NCBI GenBank assembly: GCA_029783825.1 | Contig: JAREIK010002637.1 | Span: forward strand, 876,514-940,513 | Length of the DNA: 64,000 nucleotides | Source: Sapria himalayana | Taxonomy: Eukaryota > Streptophyta > Magnoliopsida > Malpighiales > Rafflesiaceae | Reading direction: 5' to 3' | Shown: positions 11,790 to 22,055 of the stretch, piece after piece | Layout: each line of letters begins with the position of its first letter | Position numbering within the stretch: the first letter of the stretch is position 1 | The notes under the pieces: generated by a model | What the model saw: the letters and a program-made list of their open reading frames with translations, nothing else | What the model was told of the DNA's origin: nothing | Databases searched by the model: none | Translations under genes and position numbers: made by a program

Positions 11790-12190
11790 GAGTAACAGAC
11801 TGGTGAGATAATTAAGTTGATAATTTAATATAGATGAGTAACAGAGTAATGAGATAATTAAGTTGATATTTTAATATAGATGAGTAACGGAGTGGTGAAA
11901 AAATAAAGATGAAGTAATGGTGGACAAATTGACAAAATGTGAGGGAAAAGGAGATGTAAGGGATAAGAGGTGGGAGAAAAAAAAAATAATGGGAAACAAA
12001 ATACAATGAGAAAAAAATATTGATTTTTGTAGGAATGAGGTTAATTAAGTTGGTTCATAGTGGACAAACCGACAGAGTGAGGGACAGAATACATGTGGAG
12101 AAAAAGAGGTGAAAAATAAAAGGTAGTGGAGGAAAATATATTATGGGAAAGAATATTATTTTTTGTGGGAATAAGGTTAATTACTAATTG
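11790..12190. repeat. 46-bp and about 137-bp tandem repeats inside hAT-A
   Basis: GAGTAACAGA-TGGTGAGATAAT units start at 11,790, 11,836 and 11,882 (period 46 bp, about 2.3 copies). Directly after, a unit of about 137 bp beginning GTGGACAAA and ending GGAAT-AGGTTAATTA occurs twice (about 11,917-12,053 and 12,057-12,190). They lie upstream of the transposase, between it and the element's right end. Confidence 0.75.
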
Positions 12191-12330
12191 TTATATGGAT
12201 AGAACTTTCAGAATTATTATTTTTTTCTGTGAGGGAGGCATCAAGATTATTTAGTTTTTGTTGGGAGAGAGGCAACGGGATTATTGTCATAAACTTTGTG
12301 CATCCGTTACATATTGATGACTTTATTGAA

Positions 12331-13495
12331 AATCAAACATATTAATAGATTTGAGTGAAAAATATATGAGAATGCAAGATAAGAGTGCAAGTAGATTGAA
12401 AATGAATTTTTTTCAAAATTCAAGCATGGTGACCCTATTAAGTTTGAGAATTTGTCGCTAGTCTAAGACTTGATTATGAAAAAAGATATTAGTCTATCCT
12501 GCACAAACTGATCAGAAGGTTAAGTCGCTCTCCTGATAATTTTGAGGCAGGGCAAAACAATCAACATAAAGACATGAAATATGACATATCAGGATGGGTC
12601 TCATGAAAGTGTCGATGTAAGGCTGTCACACGAGCTGCACTACTACGTGAATGAGCAAGTATGTGACAAATAATATCAAAACATGACAGAAGATTATCAA
12701 CAAAGAATGTTACCTTATGTCGATCTTGGTGATCGCAAGTCCATCTCTCTCTCCAAAAGATACATAGTAGTTGATGAATCTATATATGAAGCTGCAATAA
12801 TAGGATTCGTGTTCCTCCAAATTGAAAGAGATGTTAATCATTATCTAGTAGTGCATAATAAGTAGTTGCCTACTAGGGGTGGAAGTTCTTGCTTTCGGGG
12901 TGAAAGTAAGTGGAGGCTCCTATAAATGGTGAAGCCACGTCCACGAAGAGAGATATCATCTTTGAACCAAGGTATCAGTGTAGACCTTAATGAATTAAAG
13001 CTCATGCAGAGCAATAATCTTCGAATGTGGAGATCATTGGAATGTGTCTTGCACAAGGGCATGCAACATATTAGGTGGCAGTGATTATCACAGACTAAAT
13101 ATGTGTATTCATAACTATAACTGAAGAGTTTATTAAAATATAAGCACGGTAACAAGTTTGAGTGAAAATATATGAGAGTATTCCAACATGAGAGTGCAAG
13201 TGGATTGAAAATAAAACTTCTTCAAAGTTCAGGCATGTCAATTCTATTAAGTTTGGAAAGCTTATCGCTAGTTTGGGACTTGACTATAAAGAAAGGTATT
13301 GACTTATCATGCACAAACTAGTCAGAATCTAAAGTCACTCTCTAGATGAGCTCGAAACAAAGCAAAACCAATCAGCATAGAGACGTGAAATATGATAAGG
13401 CAAGTTAGATCTCATTAAAGTATCGAAGTGAGGCCACCACATGGGCTACATTATTGTGTGAACGAGTAGACCCATGACATTATGTAGTTTCAATG
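12331..13495. repeat. 350-bp direct repeat pair inside hAT-A
   Basis: 12,331-12,690 and 13,145-13,495 share long aligned stretches, for example TTTGAGTGAAAA, GAGAGTGCAAGT-GATTGAAAAT, CTTGA-TAT-AA and GACATGAAATATGA-A. The 455-bp spacer has no recognised function. A further motif, GGGAGAGAGGCATCAGGATTA, recurs near 12,230, 12,265, 13,500, 13,545 and 13,575. The pair could be LTRs of a short nonautonomous retroelement or subterminal duplication of the hAT; the sequence does not decide. Confidence 0.7.
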
Positions 13496-13732
13496 GGGAG
13501 GAGGCATCAGTATTATGTATTAATTTTTATGTGAGGGTGGAGAGAAGCATCGGAAATATTAATCTCTATGGGAGAGAGCATCAGGATTAATGCTTGCCTA
13601 CCCTAAGGAACACATGCATTAGACACTCCTAGGCATACCTTGCACAGATGAACATGCCTCCCCCGAGGTAAGGAGGAGCTTTGGCAAAGGCATCATGGCG
13701 CTTGCGTTCTAGGCATGCCTTTAATAACTATG

Positions 13733-14450
13733 AAATCTCCTATTTAAAATAATATTCATAACTATAGAAAAAAGACTCCAATATTATGTTAGACACCAGA
13801 AAAGATTAGTAAGTCATATCTCATCTTAGATAGCTTAAGATAGATAAATTCATATAATTTTAATTAACTTTATATATCTAAATTGTTATTATCATCATAT
13901 AATAAGATTGAACAATAACTAGTATAAAAATATCAAGATAGGTCGCTTATACATAAAAAATCATCACATCATTTACTCTTAGCTAATTAGCATAGTGATT
14001 ATATCCGAATATGTTATTCATGTCCATATTTAGAGGCTCACTAAAATTATTGTACCTAAATATAAACATTTTATCTAATTTTTCATAAATCTAATCATCT
14101 AGTTTTTCTGTTTGGTTTATGTATATAAATATGTATTTTAATATATTTTTTATCTCTTTCATCTTAACTCTATGAACCATAGACATAGCCAAACAATAAA
14201 AAAATGGAATGAAATATCAGTATTTTAAATTTTTAGTTTTCATCTTAATAATCATAATATTAAAATTAATGTATCATTTATACTGGCTAAACATAATACT
14301 AATATTATATATATACCTAAGTATAATGCATGTATTATATTTTTTGATGCATTAATCGGTACATATTTTTTTATAAAATATACAATGTGATGAATCTTCT
14401 TCGATACTTGTAGAATTTTAATTTTAATTATATTAAAATGAGTCATAACA
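13733..14450 (-). pseudogene. hAT-B transposase, right part of the split copy
   Basis: Aligns at DNA level with 6,630-7,165. On the minus strand, 14,450-14,270 reads KIHHIVYFIKKYVPINASKN, resembling the RICESLEEPER-type 'K-R--V-Y---S--R---F' segment. Lower down it corresponds to the start of the hAT dimerisation domain and ends with MNIILNRRF at 13,733, where the hAT-A element interrupts it. The tail continues at 9,078-8,931. Confidence 0.5.
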
Positions 14451-15239
14451 ATTAAAATTCTTTTTTTTTATTTTTAGGCACATGATTGGAGACCATGAGA
14501 GAACTTAATTTAAGCATCAAATCATTCGATTTGGTTATAATTATTAAGATATTATCTATATTTGACTAATTCATTTTCATCGAATTCATTGTTTATCATT
14601 TCTTAATTATATGACAAGTGATTAAAAATTTAAGAATGAAAAAAAAAATTATTTGTTACTAATTTTATTAATTTATTTATTAATCTAAGAATTAATAAAT
14701 AAAACAAAATAATTCTAACACAATCATAATATATATCTTAACTTTATGTGCATAACATATTTTGGATTCCACCTCTTTTTCTTGCATATTGCAGTGGCTA
14801 CTAGTCACCAAACTAATATCAATGCTTCGTTGTATTAAAATTACAAATTATTAAAAAAATAAACACAAAAGAACATGATTAATTCTAGATCGAGAAGATG
14901 AGAAGAAAGAATATAGGTTTACAAATTAAGTGTAAAAAATAAATTATATCAATATCCGATTTATAGTAAAAAAAATTAATAAAGAAATATTTTTTTTATT
15001 TTTTTTATTTTTTTAATATTATTTAGAACAAAGATTCAATAGTTGTCAAATTTCTCATTGTGACAGAACTCAAATACAAAACTCATGACAAAAAAAAGTA
15101 GAAGATGAAGAACAAAATAAATAGAGAGAAAAAAAAAATAAAGAATAAGAAAAAAATAATAATAATAATAATAACAACAATAAAGAAATAGAAATAGAAA
15201 AAAAAACAACAATAACAATATATATATATATATATAGTG
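14451..15239. other. A-rich low-complexity stretch, no gene seen
   Basis: Long A and AAT/AAC runs around 14,990-15,230 including (AAT)n and (TA)n. No transposon ends or coding motifs were recognised. Confidence 0.55.
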
Positions 15240-15830
15240 GAGGAAAAAAAAGGAGTGGAAGATAATGAGAAAAAAAATAAAAAATATTAATAATAATTAG
15301 AAGAAATAAAAGAGAAAAAAATTAAGAAAAGCGAGATGTGAGGAGCAATGAGGGAGGGGAGAGGGGGGAGGGGGGAGGGGGGAGGGGGGCGGGGCGAGGG
15401 GCGCTCTAGCGAAGGGACATCTTAAAAATATATTATAATTTATTTTACAAGGCGATGGGAGCTCTACGCAAACTCCATTGAGTTCAACGGAGCTCGTGCA
15501 GCTCTAGCGAGCTTCACAATGGAGCACGTTGGAGCTCTACGGAGCTCCATCGAGCTTTCCATGGAGTAGGAGAGAGGGGCGAGGGCGAGGAGAGAGGGGC
15601 AAGGAAAAGGGGCAAGTAAGATGAGCAAGGGTGAGGAGAGAAGAGCAAAGAAGAGGGGCGAGAAGAGGGGCGAAGGGAGCACCAGCAAAGGGCATCTTAA
15701 AAATATATTATTAATTATAATATATTATAATTAATAATATATTTATAATATATTATAAATTATAATATATTATAATTTATAAAATATTTATTAATTATAT
15801 TTATAGTGAATGGCCATCTTAAAAATAATT
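15240..15830. repeat. Purine-rich and GAGCTC-rich composite repeat
   Basis: A purine-rich block (15,240-15,415) is followed by DNA with many GGAGCTC/GAGCTCC words (15,455-15,560), a GGGGC-GAGGGGC block (15,565-15,690) and AT-rich palindromic DNA (15,695-15,795). CATCTTAAAAATA occurs at 15,418, 15,693 and 15,815, marking the borders of the sub-blocks. Confidence 0.7.
15352..15401 (+). other. G-run cluster, potential G-quadruplex
   Basis: Runs of four to six G separated by single bases (GGGGGGAGGGGGGAGG and similar, then GGGGCGGGGCGAGGGG). Several adjacent intramolecular quadruplexes are possible on the plus strand; formation is inference. Confidence 0.7.
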
Positions 15831-15943
15831 TTTTATTTTTTATTTTTTATTTTTTATTTTTTATTTTTTATTTTTTATTTTTTATTTTTTATTTTTTATT
15901 TTTTATTTTTTATTTTTTATTTTTTATTTTTTATTTTTTATTT
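15828..15943. repeat. (TTTTTTA)n heptamer array, about 16 copies
   Basis: Adenines recur exactly every 7 bp from about 15,835 to 15,943. The open frame through it (alternating F, I, Y and L) is an artefact of the period. Confidence 0.95.
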
Positions 15944-16307
15944 ATTATATTTTATTTTATTTTATATTTTTTTAATATTAATTAATTATATATTGGGATG
16001 CTCAAAAAACTTACACATTTATACCTCATGGCTTACGCCTCACCTTGCGAACACAAAAATACTTCATCTTACACTTTTACCTTTTATAACTTTGCTCATA
16101 AGTATGACTCAGTAAAAAATAAATTAAATTTTTTGAGAAATGATAAATAAATTAGTATATAATTAAATAATAAGAGATATAAGAAAAATAATTTAGGATG
16201 TGAGTTTAGAAAAATTAATAAAATATAAAGATCAATCTTAAATTTAATCTTAGCTTAAGACATTACTAAGCTAATACATAATATTAATAAAAAGAAAGAA
16301 ATATTTA

Positions 16308-18120
16308 GTGATCTTCAAAAATAATTCTAATGAAAGTCAAATAATTTTTTTCACATCAAGAGAAGATAAAATATTATACAAAAACCATAAAGTAATATCA
16401 GATATGAATCAAACAATTCAATATAAATTATTTGTAATTAATCTGTATCTTAGAAAATACAATCATAAAAAAAATTCAAAGGAAAAACAATAAGTAGTTT
16501 TTTGAAAAAAAAACTAGAAAATAAAGTTAATGGCTTCCTTGGATATAAATGTGTAAACAATGTCGAATGAAATGATAGAAAATATGAAAAAAGATATCTA
16601 AAAAAATTTTAAGCATGTCCAATAAATATTTACTATCATAAATAAATTTAAAAGGAAAAACTTGCAATTCAACAAATTATTATGAAGAAATAAATTTATT
16701 TTGAGAATTACAAAAGAATAAAAAATAAAACACTATGAGAATATAAGGTAAAAAACAAAACTAAAAGTGATAAGTAAAATAAAATTTAAGATATGTGATA
16801 TGTTATATAATAAATTATAAAGTAAATAAAAAAATTATATTTATAAGTTGATTAAGATGAAGTAGAAAGAAGAGCAGACATATTTACAAAGTAATAAAAA
16901 TAATTAAATTATAATAAAAGATAAAAATTAAAGAAAAATAAATAATATATTTTCATAATCAATTAAAAAAAATTCAAAAATTTAGATTTAAATATTGAAG
17001 ATAATAAAAGACTAAATAACTTCAGATATTTAGCCAAAATAAAACTAATGAAAATTAAAAAGACTATCAAAAAAATAAATATCAAAAAAGTTCACGGGTC
17101 ATATGATACCCTATTAAAGTTTAATGAGTCTTGAAAGAGAAAGACATAAAAAATTACAAAATAAGAAAAGCATTCAAAATTATAATAGCTATTACAAAAT
17201 TAAACTCATAAATCATTATGAAACATTGAGAAAAAATGAGTAAATATAAATTATGAAAAAAAAGATGATTTCAAAAAATTAATTTAAAATTTATGTCAGC
17301 TAAGTTTGCAATGAATATTATTTACTTGGTCTGAAAATTAATCAAAAAATATTAAAAAAAAACGATACATAGTATTTATTGATTTTTAGGAAGCTAGTAA
17401 TAGTCACAAAAGACTTCATTTAGTAGGAATTATATAGAAAAAAGATCAAATATATATATTATATTAATAAAAAACATATATGAGAAAATAATGTTCAAAT
17501 TAGATTGATGCAAGACGTCACTTACAAGTTTCCAATAACTATGCAACTATATCAAGGATCTTTGCTAGATCCTTATATTTTTATACGAATAATGAATGAA
17601 TTGATAAAAGATTTCCAAAAAATTATCTTCTGGTAACCAAATGAATATTAATTATCAATCATTTTAAATACCAAGACTTTATATTAAATAAAGATGAAGA
17701 AATTGATTTATGGTATATCTCAAAAGATTAACATTGAATAAACCAAATAAAAAATTGCATTATATATTTTTTGTGATAGACATGTGTCGAATAAATTAAA
17801 GAACAAATTTTAAAGAATACCCACAAGATAAGTCATATTTATATAAATGAATATAAAATGATGACGAATCAACATATTAAAAGAATGAAAGTGGCAAAGA
17901 TAAAAATAATAGAATGGATATTTGGTAAGACTATAAATAATAGAATTATTAATAAATCTATTAGAAAAAAAGATTAAAATAACTCATACTTGTGATCAAA
18001 CAAGAAAGAATCATAAGAAATAGTTCGTCCACATCCAATGTAAATCTCCTAGTGCACCAATTGTAAAACATGAAATTATTTGAGTGAAGAAAAAAAAGAA
18101 CTAGATATAGACTTTAAGAA
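16308..18120 (+). pseudogene. RTE-type LINE ORF remnant, copy 2 (endonuclease end to C-terminus)
   Basis: An open stretch at 16,308-16,493 reads ESQIIFFTSREDK and QTIQYKLFVINL, matching the end of the RTE endonuclease ('SQIDFFLxRxxDR', 'TQHRLLVxD'). Later text follows the linker and RT: KFHGSYDTL (consensus 'KALGPDDIP'), IVFIDF-EASNSHKRL, then KLKNKF near 17,810 and a segment near 17,890-17,960 matching 'VSVAEMRMLRWMSGKTRxDRIRN' as MKVAKIKIIEWIFGKT. The YADD box present in copy 1 appears to be deleted around 17,620. Many stops and strong drift to A show long decay. Confidence 0.65.
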
Positions 18121-18199
18121 TTAAATAAAAATTATAAATAATAATTTAATAATTTAATAATTTTAAATTTTAATAATTAAAAAATTTAAAATTAATATA

Positions 18200-18800
18200 A
18201 TTTTTAATAGAATTGATTGTAAAAATATAATTCATATAATCAACCCCAAATAAGTATGATAAAACTTAGTTAATAATAATAATGATCAATAAAACTCAAT
18301 ATAAAATATGTACAAGGAAAGTCTTTATATGAGAATCATGTCTAATTAGGACAATCCATGAAATAAGTGCAATCATCCATGATACAATAAAATAAAAAAA
18401 CAAAAAAAAAATTAGATTGTAACATTACCCCCTCGGGTTGATTTGTAAAGGTCATGAATGCCAAACTTATAGAAAGTAAAAAAAAATGAAATCTCTTCTA
18501 GGCCTTCTTGAAGATATCCACTAGTTGCTTTACTATCCAAATATAGATTATAGTAATTGTCTCATTATATATTTTCTTTATATAGTATTAGTATTATTAA
18601 TTAATTTTAAAATTCTTTTAAATAAATTCATAGACAAGATTTTTCAAAATCTATAATAAATAAAAAATGATCTAATATGTAATATATTATTCAAATATCA
18701 TGTGCTGATGTGCACAACCAAGTATAAACGTACTCAAATTCTAATTGAATTTTTATAATTATAGAGATAAGATCCACAATCATATTTTAATATTTTTTAA
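18200..18800 (-). pseudogene. Ty1/copia 3' end (RNase H tail, polypurine tract, LTR start), minus strand
   Basis: The minus strand from about 18,540 reads KQLVDIFKKA and ends FMTFTNQPEGV, resembling the end of copia polyproteins ('DQLADIFTKA ... Y-PT-GG'). It is followed by GAGGGGGTAATGTTA, a typical copia polypurine tract and LTR start. A TATA-like tract lies about 100 bp downstream. Upstream coding is too decayed to assign. Confidence 0.4.
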
Positions 18801-18949
18801 AAAACAATCTTATCTCATATAAAAATAAATAGAATATCTTTGTACATAAATTAAGTGTATAGGTAAAATATAGAACTATGATATCGATTACTTATGAAAT
18901 TCAATACAATAATTACTTCTTGAAAGAATTAGACCTATTAAATCAGAGA

Positions 18950-19230
18950 TTAATAATATTTTATTATAATATATATGTAGATCGACACATTGGTATCAAT
19001 CTAATTTTTCAAAAGTAAACGAAATATATCAAAGTTGATTATAATTTCACCCAAAAGAATATCAAAGATGATTCAATAATTATGGTAAATATGTTTACCA
19101 ATATGTAAATTACAGACATCTTCACAAAAGAAGGGTGTTATGATCTATTCTAAGAAGGTTCAATATTCATTTCTTCCAATATGAATATTTATGACATATA
19201 AGCATCATCTTAACGGAGGATTTTATAATT
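18950..19230 (+). pseudogene. Ty1/copia 3' end on the plus strand
   Basis: The plus strand reads TKYIKVDYNF and about 25 codons later TDIFTKE, the copia RNase H tail ('TKHIEVDxHF ... ADIFTKxL'), then MNIYDI before a purine-rich GGAGGATTTT. It is oriented opposite to the copia tail at 18,200-18,800, so two different insertions meet here 5' side to 5' side. Only the last 70 or so codons are visible. Confidence 0.4.
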
Positions 19231-19411
19231 TAATTTTATTTATTATTGTATTTTATTCTTTTTTTTATTTTGTTCTACAAATTATTATGTGACACATGAT
19301 TTGCCTCAACTTGAATATTTAAATATGTTATGATCTCTAATTTTAATTCAATGAAAATACTTATTTTTTTTCTCGCTCTCCTCTTTTATCTTTCCTTTCC
19401 TCACTCTCATT

Positions 19412-21191
19412 TAGAGATAACAAATATATCCGTATCCGTGGATTTTCGACCCGATCCAATCTAGTCAAACAGTAAAAAAATCCATTGACTGAACAATGAA
19501 TATGGATATGAATAAAATCCAATTTTTTTAAATGGATATGGATTAGATATGAATTTAGGCGTATTCAATCCAAAACTAGTATGGATAAAATCCTTGTACT
19601 AGAAGATTGAGTTTGAATTGTCCAACAATGTGGAACTCTACTAACTAATGCTTAAAACTATTTTAACTTATAAAAATTTGTTTCCTTGACTTAAGTTATT
19701 TGAGTCACACTGTGTGCTTGTGCATAGTGAAGCATAATGAGAGACTACAAAAGATATTTACAATAGGTTAGAATTGTTCTATAGTGTCACTGAGTTATTT
19801 TCTAGGACAATATATCTCACTGCTAATATATTTTTTCGTGTAATTTTTAGGATTAAAATAATATTGAATAAATAGCTCATATCCTCCAATATAATAATTA
19901 GTATAATAACAAAAAATATGGTTGCAAAATTTAATATATATTAGAATGTGATCCATAAAATTGATGAATGTTACTTTTCTGTAGTATTGAACCCTAAATA
20001 TAAGATGACTTTTATTTTCTTACTTTTATTTGATTTATCCAAATGACTTTAGTAAATAAATTAGTAACATTCAACAACTTTGTTATGAGTTGGTGAAATA
20101 ATATTATACTAGAATGTATAGAAAAACTATATATAATATGCAGTACATGGAACAGGCACTTTAATTTTAAAAGGGATTTAAATAACTATCAATAATAATT
20201 ATCAATTGTTTGTGAAAAAAATAAAGACAAATAAAACTATTAGTTTCAGAATTGAATTGGACCACTACTTAGAAGAAAATATTTTGTCTGATAGTTCTCA
20301 ATTTGATATTTTATTATGGTTGAAGTTGAATGAGATAAAGTATCTTATCTTGAAAACTATTGCAATAGACATATTAGTGAATCTATTATTTACTGTTGTT
20401 TCAGAATCTATATTCAGTTCTATTGGAAAAATTAGTAAGTCCTCATCGTAATCAACTTCATCCAAAAATGATAAAAGTATTGATTTGTGTTCAAAGTTAG
20501 TTATGAAGTGAAATGATAAAACATGATGATAAATTTATTTCATTGACTATTTATTTTTTATTTACGTAGAATTTCATAATATTTGAAATTTTTAATATTA
20601 GTCTGTTTTTTATATATTTTTTTCTAGGTGGAGATGAATTATTTATTTTAGATGATTATGTATTAATTTATGAATAAGATATTCGCATGCATAATGAAGG
20701 TATTAACTTTTATAACTAATAAATTTTAATTTATATTACAATTTAAGTATTCAAATATTAAGTAATTTTTTTTATAATTGTATGATCTGAGATTATGCAT
20801 AATCAATAACAACATTTTTATTGGCTTTTATAAAAATAAAATCTACCAAACTTTATTGAAACTTTGTTTAATATTTTAAACATTTTGAATTTGTCACTCG
20901 ATACAAATATTTTAATTTTTGATATTTTATTAACTATAAACTTTGGTTTATATTCCTTAATCTATGAATCATGAAATTATAACTAGTATCATAGGTTAAC
21001 AAAATATATCTCAATGTCGCATGGATAAATCCAATATCCGTGAAAAATATCCGAAATTTGATGAATAGGATATGAATTTAGATTTTTTATATTCATAATA
21101 TATGAATATAGATATGGATATATTATTTTTATTTAGGATCAAATATGAATTTTAAAAAATCCGATCCAAATCCGATCTAATGTAATCCCTA
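19412..21191 (+). mobile_element. hAT element, 1.78 kb, TSD CTCTCATT (family hAT-C)
   Basis: The octamer CTCTCATT flanks both ends exactly (19,404-19,411 and 21,192-21,199). The left end reads TAGAGATAACAAATA; the right end, reverse-complemented, reads TAGGGATTACATTAG. Subterminal DNA on both sides has ATCCGNATCCG and GGATATGGAT words in inverted arrangement. A transposase remnant lies inside on the plus strand. At 1.78 kb it is shorter than the 3-4.5 kb usual for autonomous plant hATs, so it is internally deleted. Confidence 0.85.
19700..20560 (+). pseudogene. hAT-C transposase remnant with dimerisation domain
   Basis: 19,830-20,020 gives TANIFF, then a block ending VVLNPKYKM (consensus 'A-VLDPRYKM'). 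20,206-20,451 is an 81-codon open stretch: LDHYLEE, then FDILLWLKLNEIKYLILKTI, then VVSESIFSS, the hAT dimerisation core with the second W of 'WW' replaced by L and 'ASES' as VSES. After a frameshift the text resumes as the 'SPHRNQLHP' to 'LICxQ' end. The N-terminal BED finger and catalytic core are not recognisable. RICESLEEPER-like by motif order. Confidence 0.65.
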
Positions 21192-22055
21192 CTCTCATTA
21201 CTGAGTCCCTAAAATCCTAACTTCTACACTAATATTGTGGACTCTTGTCTAACTCGCTTACCTTGCTCCATAGCATGGCTTTGCTAAGTTTGCTAATTTT
21301 TATCTTTAAAGTACTCATTACATTCATTTGTTCTTTCATTTTATAGTACAACTAAGAGACATTTTAAAAAATCCATTTCAAATTACCAAAATGAAAGGCC
21401 TTGATTAGAATATAATATTTTCTATGACATTTTTTACAACAAAAAATCACATAAAGTTAAATTTTTTCCTCAATTCATATCATGTTGGATCTACCATGGT
21501 AATTTTTCAAAAACAAAGATGACTATAAATGTAAAATGTAATATCAAGAGGATGGTCAAACAAGGTAATGTAGCCCAATGTCTAATTGATAAAAAAAATT
21601 GATGAAAAATCAAATTACCACAAAATGGATATCTGCCAATTAGAAAGTATTATGGCATCAAAAAACTCTAGCTCAACTTCACCAAGACCAACAACTCCAA
21701 GCCCAAGGGCATGAGCATTCTAAGAGTCATGAATGATCACTCCAACCTTGTAACTTAATCACCATATTTAAAAACAAATGTTATCCATGCCACATGGTGA
21801 TGAAAAACACGAGAATATGCCAAAATATTAAAATAAACAAATTATGTCTTAGATTTGATATGTTTGAGGAGTTTTAAGTTTATTTTAAAATTTAAAACAA
21901 AATTTTTATGTGATTTTTTTCTCTGAAACTGCACTATTACAAAAAAAAAAAATCAAAGATAACAATAACAAAGAAAAAAAAACAGTACGCAAACACGTAA
22001 TAGGATGAATATCAAAAATTTCAAAAGCAGAAAAGCAAGTAAACTGGCGACTAAC
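21192..22055 (-). other. Start of the first intron of the UFD2-like gene
   Basis: The intron begins at 22,055 with GTTAGT on the minus strand. The following 860 bp down to the hAT-C element is AT-rich with no second exon visible. A short phrase at 21,740-21,640 (minus strand HALGLGVVGLGEVELEFF) looks coding-like, but I could not assign it. If the gene is complete, intron 1 must contain the hAT-C element and run far to the left. Confidence 0.5.

Larger units (their letters stand above)
9079..13732 (-). mobile_element. Autonomous-type hAT element (hAT-A), 4.65 kb
   Basis: The left end reads TATAGTTATTTAAGGCACGAG; the right end, reverse-complemented, reads CATAGTTATTAAAGGCATGCC. Flanking octamers are GAATCTTT (9,071-9,078) and AAATCTCC (13,733-13,740), which match at five of eight positions, the differences all being transitions, as expected for an old hAT duplication. 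The element carries its transposase on the minus strand (about 11,700 to 9,750) and a block of direct repeats at 11,790-13,600. It sits inside another hAT transposase gene. The ends match the MITE at 5,073-6,027. Confidence 0.7.

Noticed and set aside
12683..13155. Open frames of 60 (plus) and 104 (minus) codons in the spacer of the hAT-A direct repeats
   Set aside because: No recognisable motif, overlapping antisense and located in repeat DNA.
15828..15943. Interstitial telomere-like array
   Set aside because: The unit is TTTTTTA, not TTTAGGG, with no G-containing intermediates.
15810..16115. 101-codon open frame rich in Phe, Ile, Tyr and Leu
   Set aside because: Product of the TTTTTTA heptamer array.
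21640..21740. Short coding-like phrase HALGLGVVGLGEVELEFF on the minus strand as UFD2 exon 2
   Set aside because: It does not resemble the expected E4 continuation after PDVG and contains an upstream stop.
21953..22055. Extension of the UFD2 exon by 34 hydrophobic codons (possible membrane segment)
   Set aside because: It begins at a good splice donor exactly where plant E4 proteins continue differently; read-through of intron sequence is the simpler explanation.
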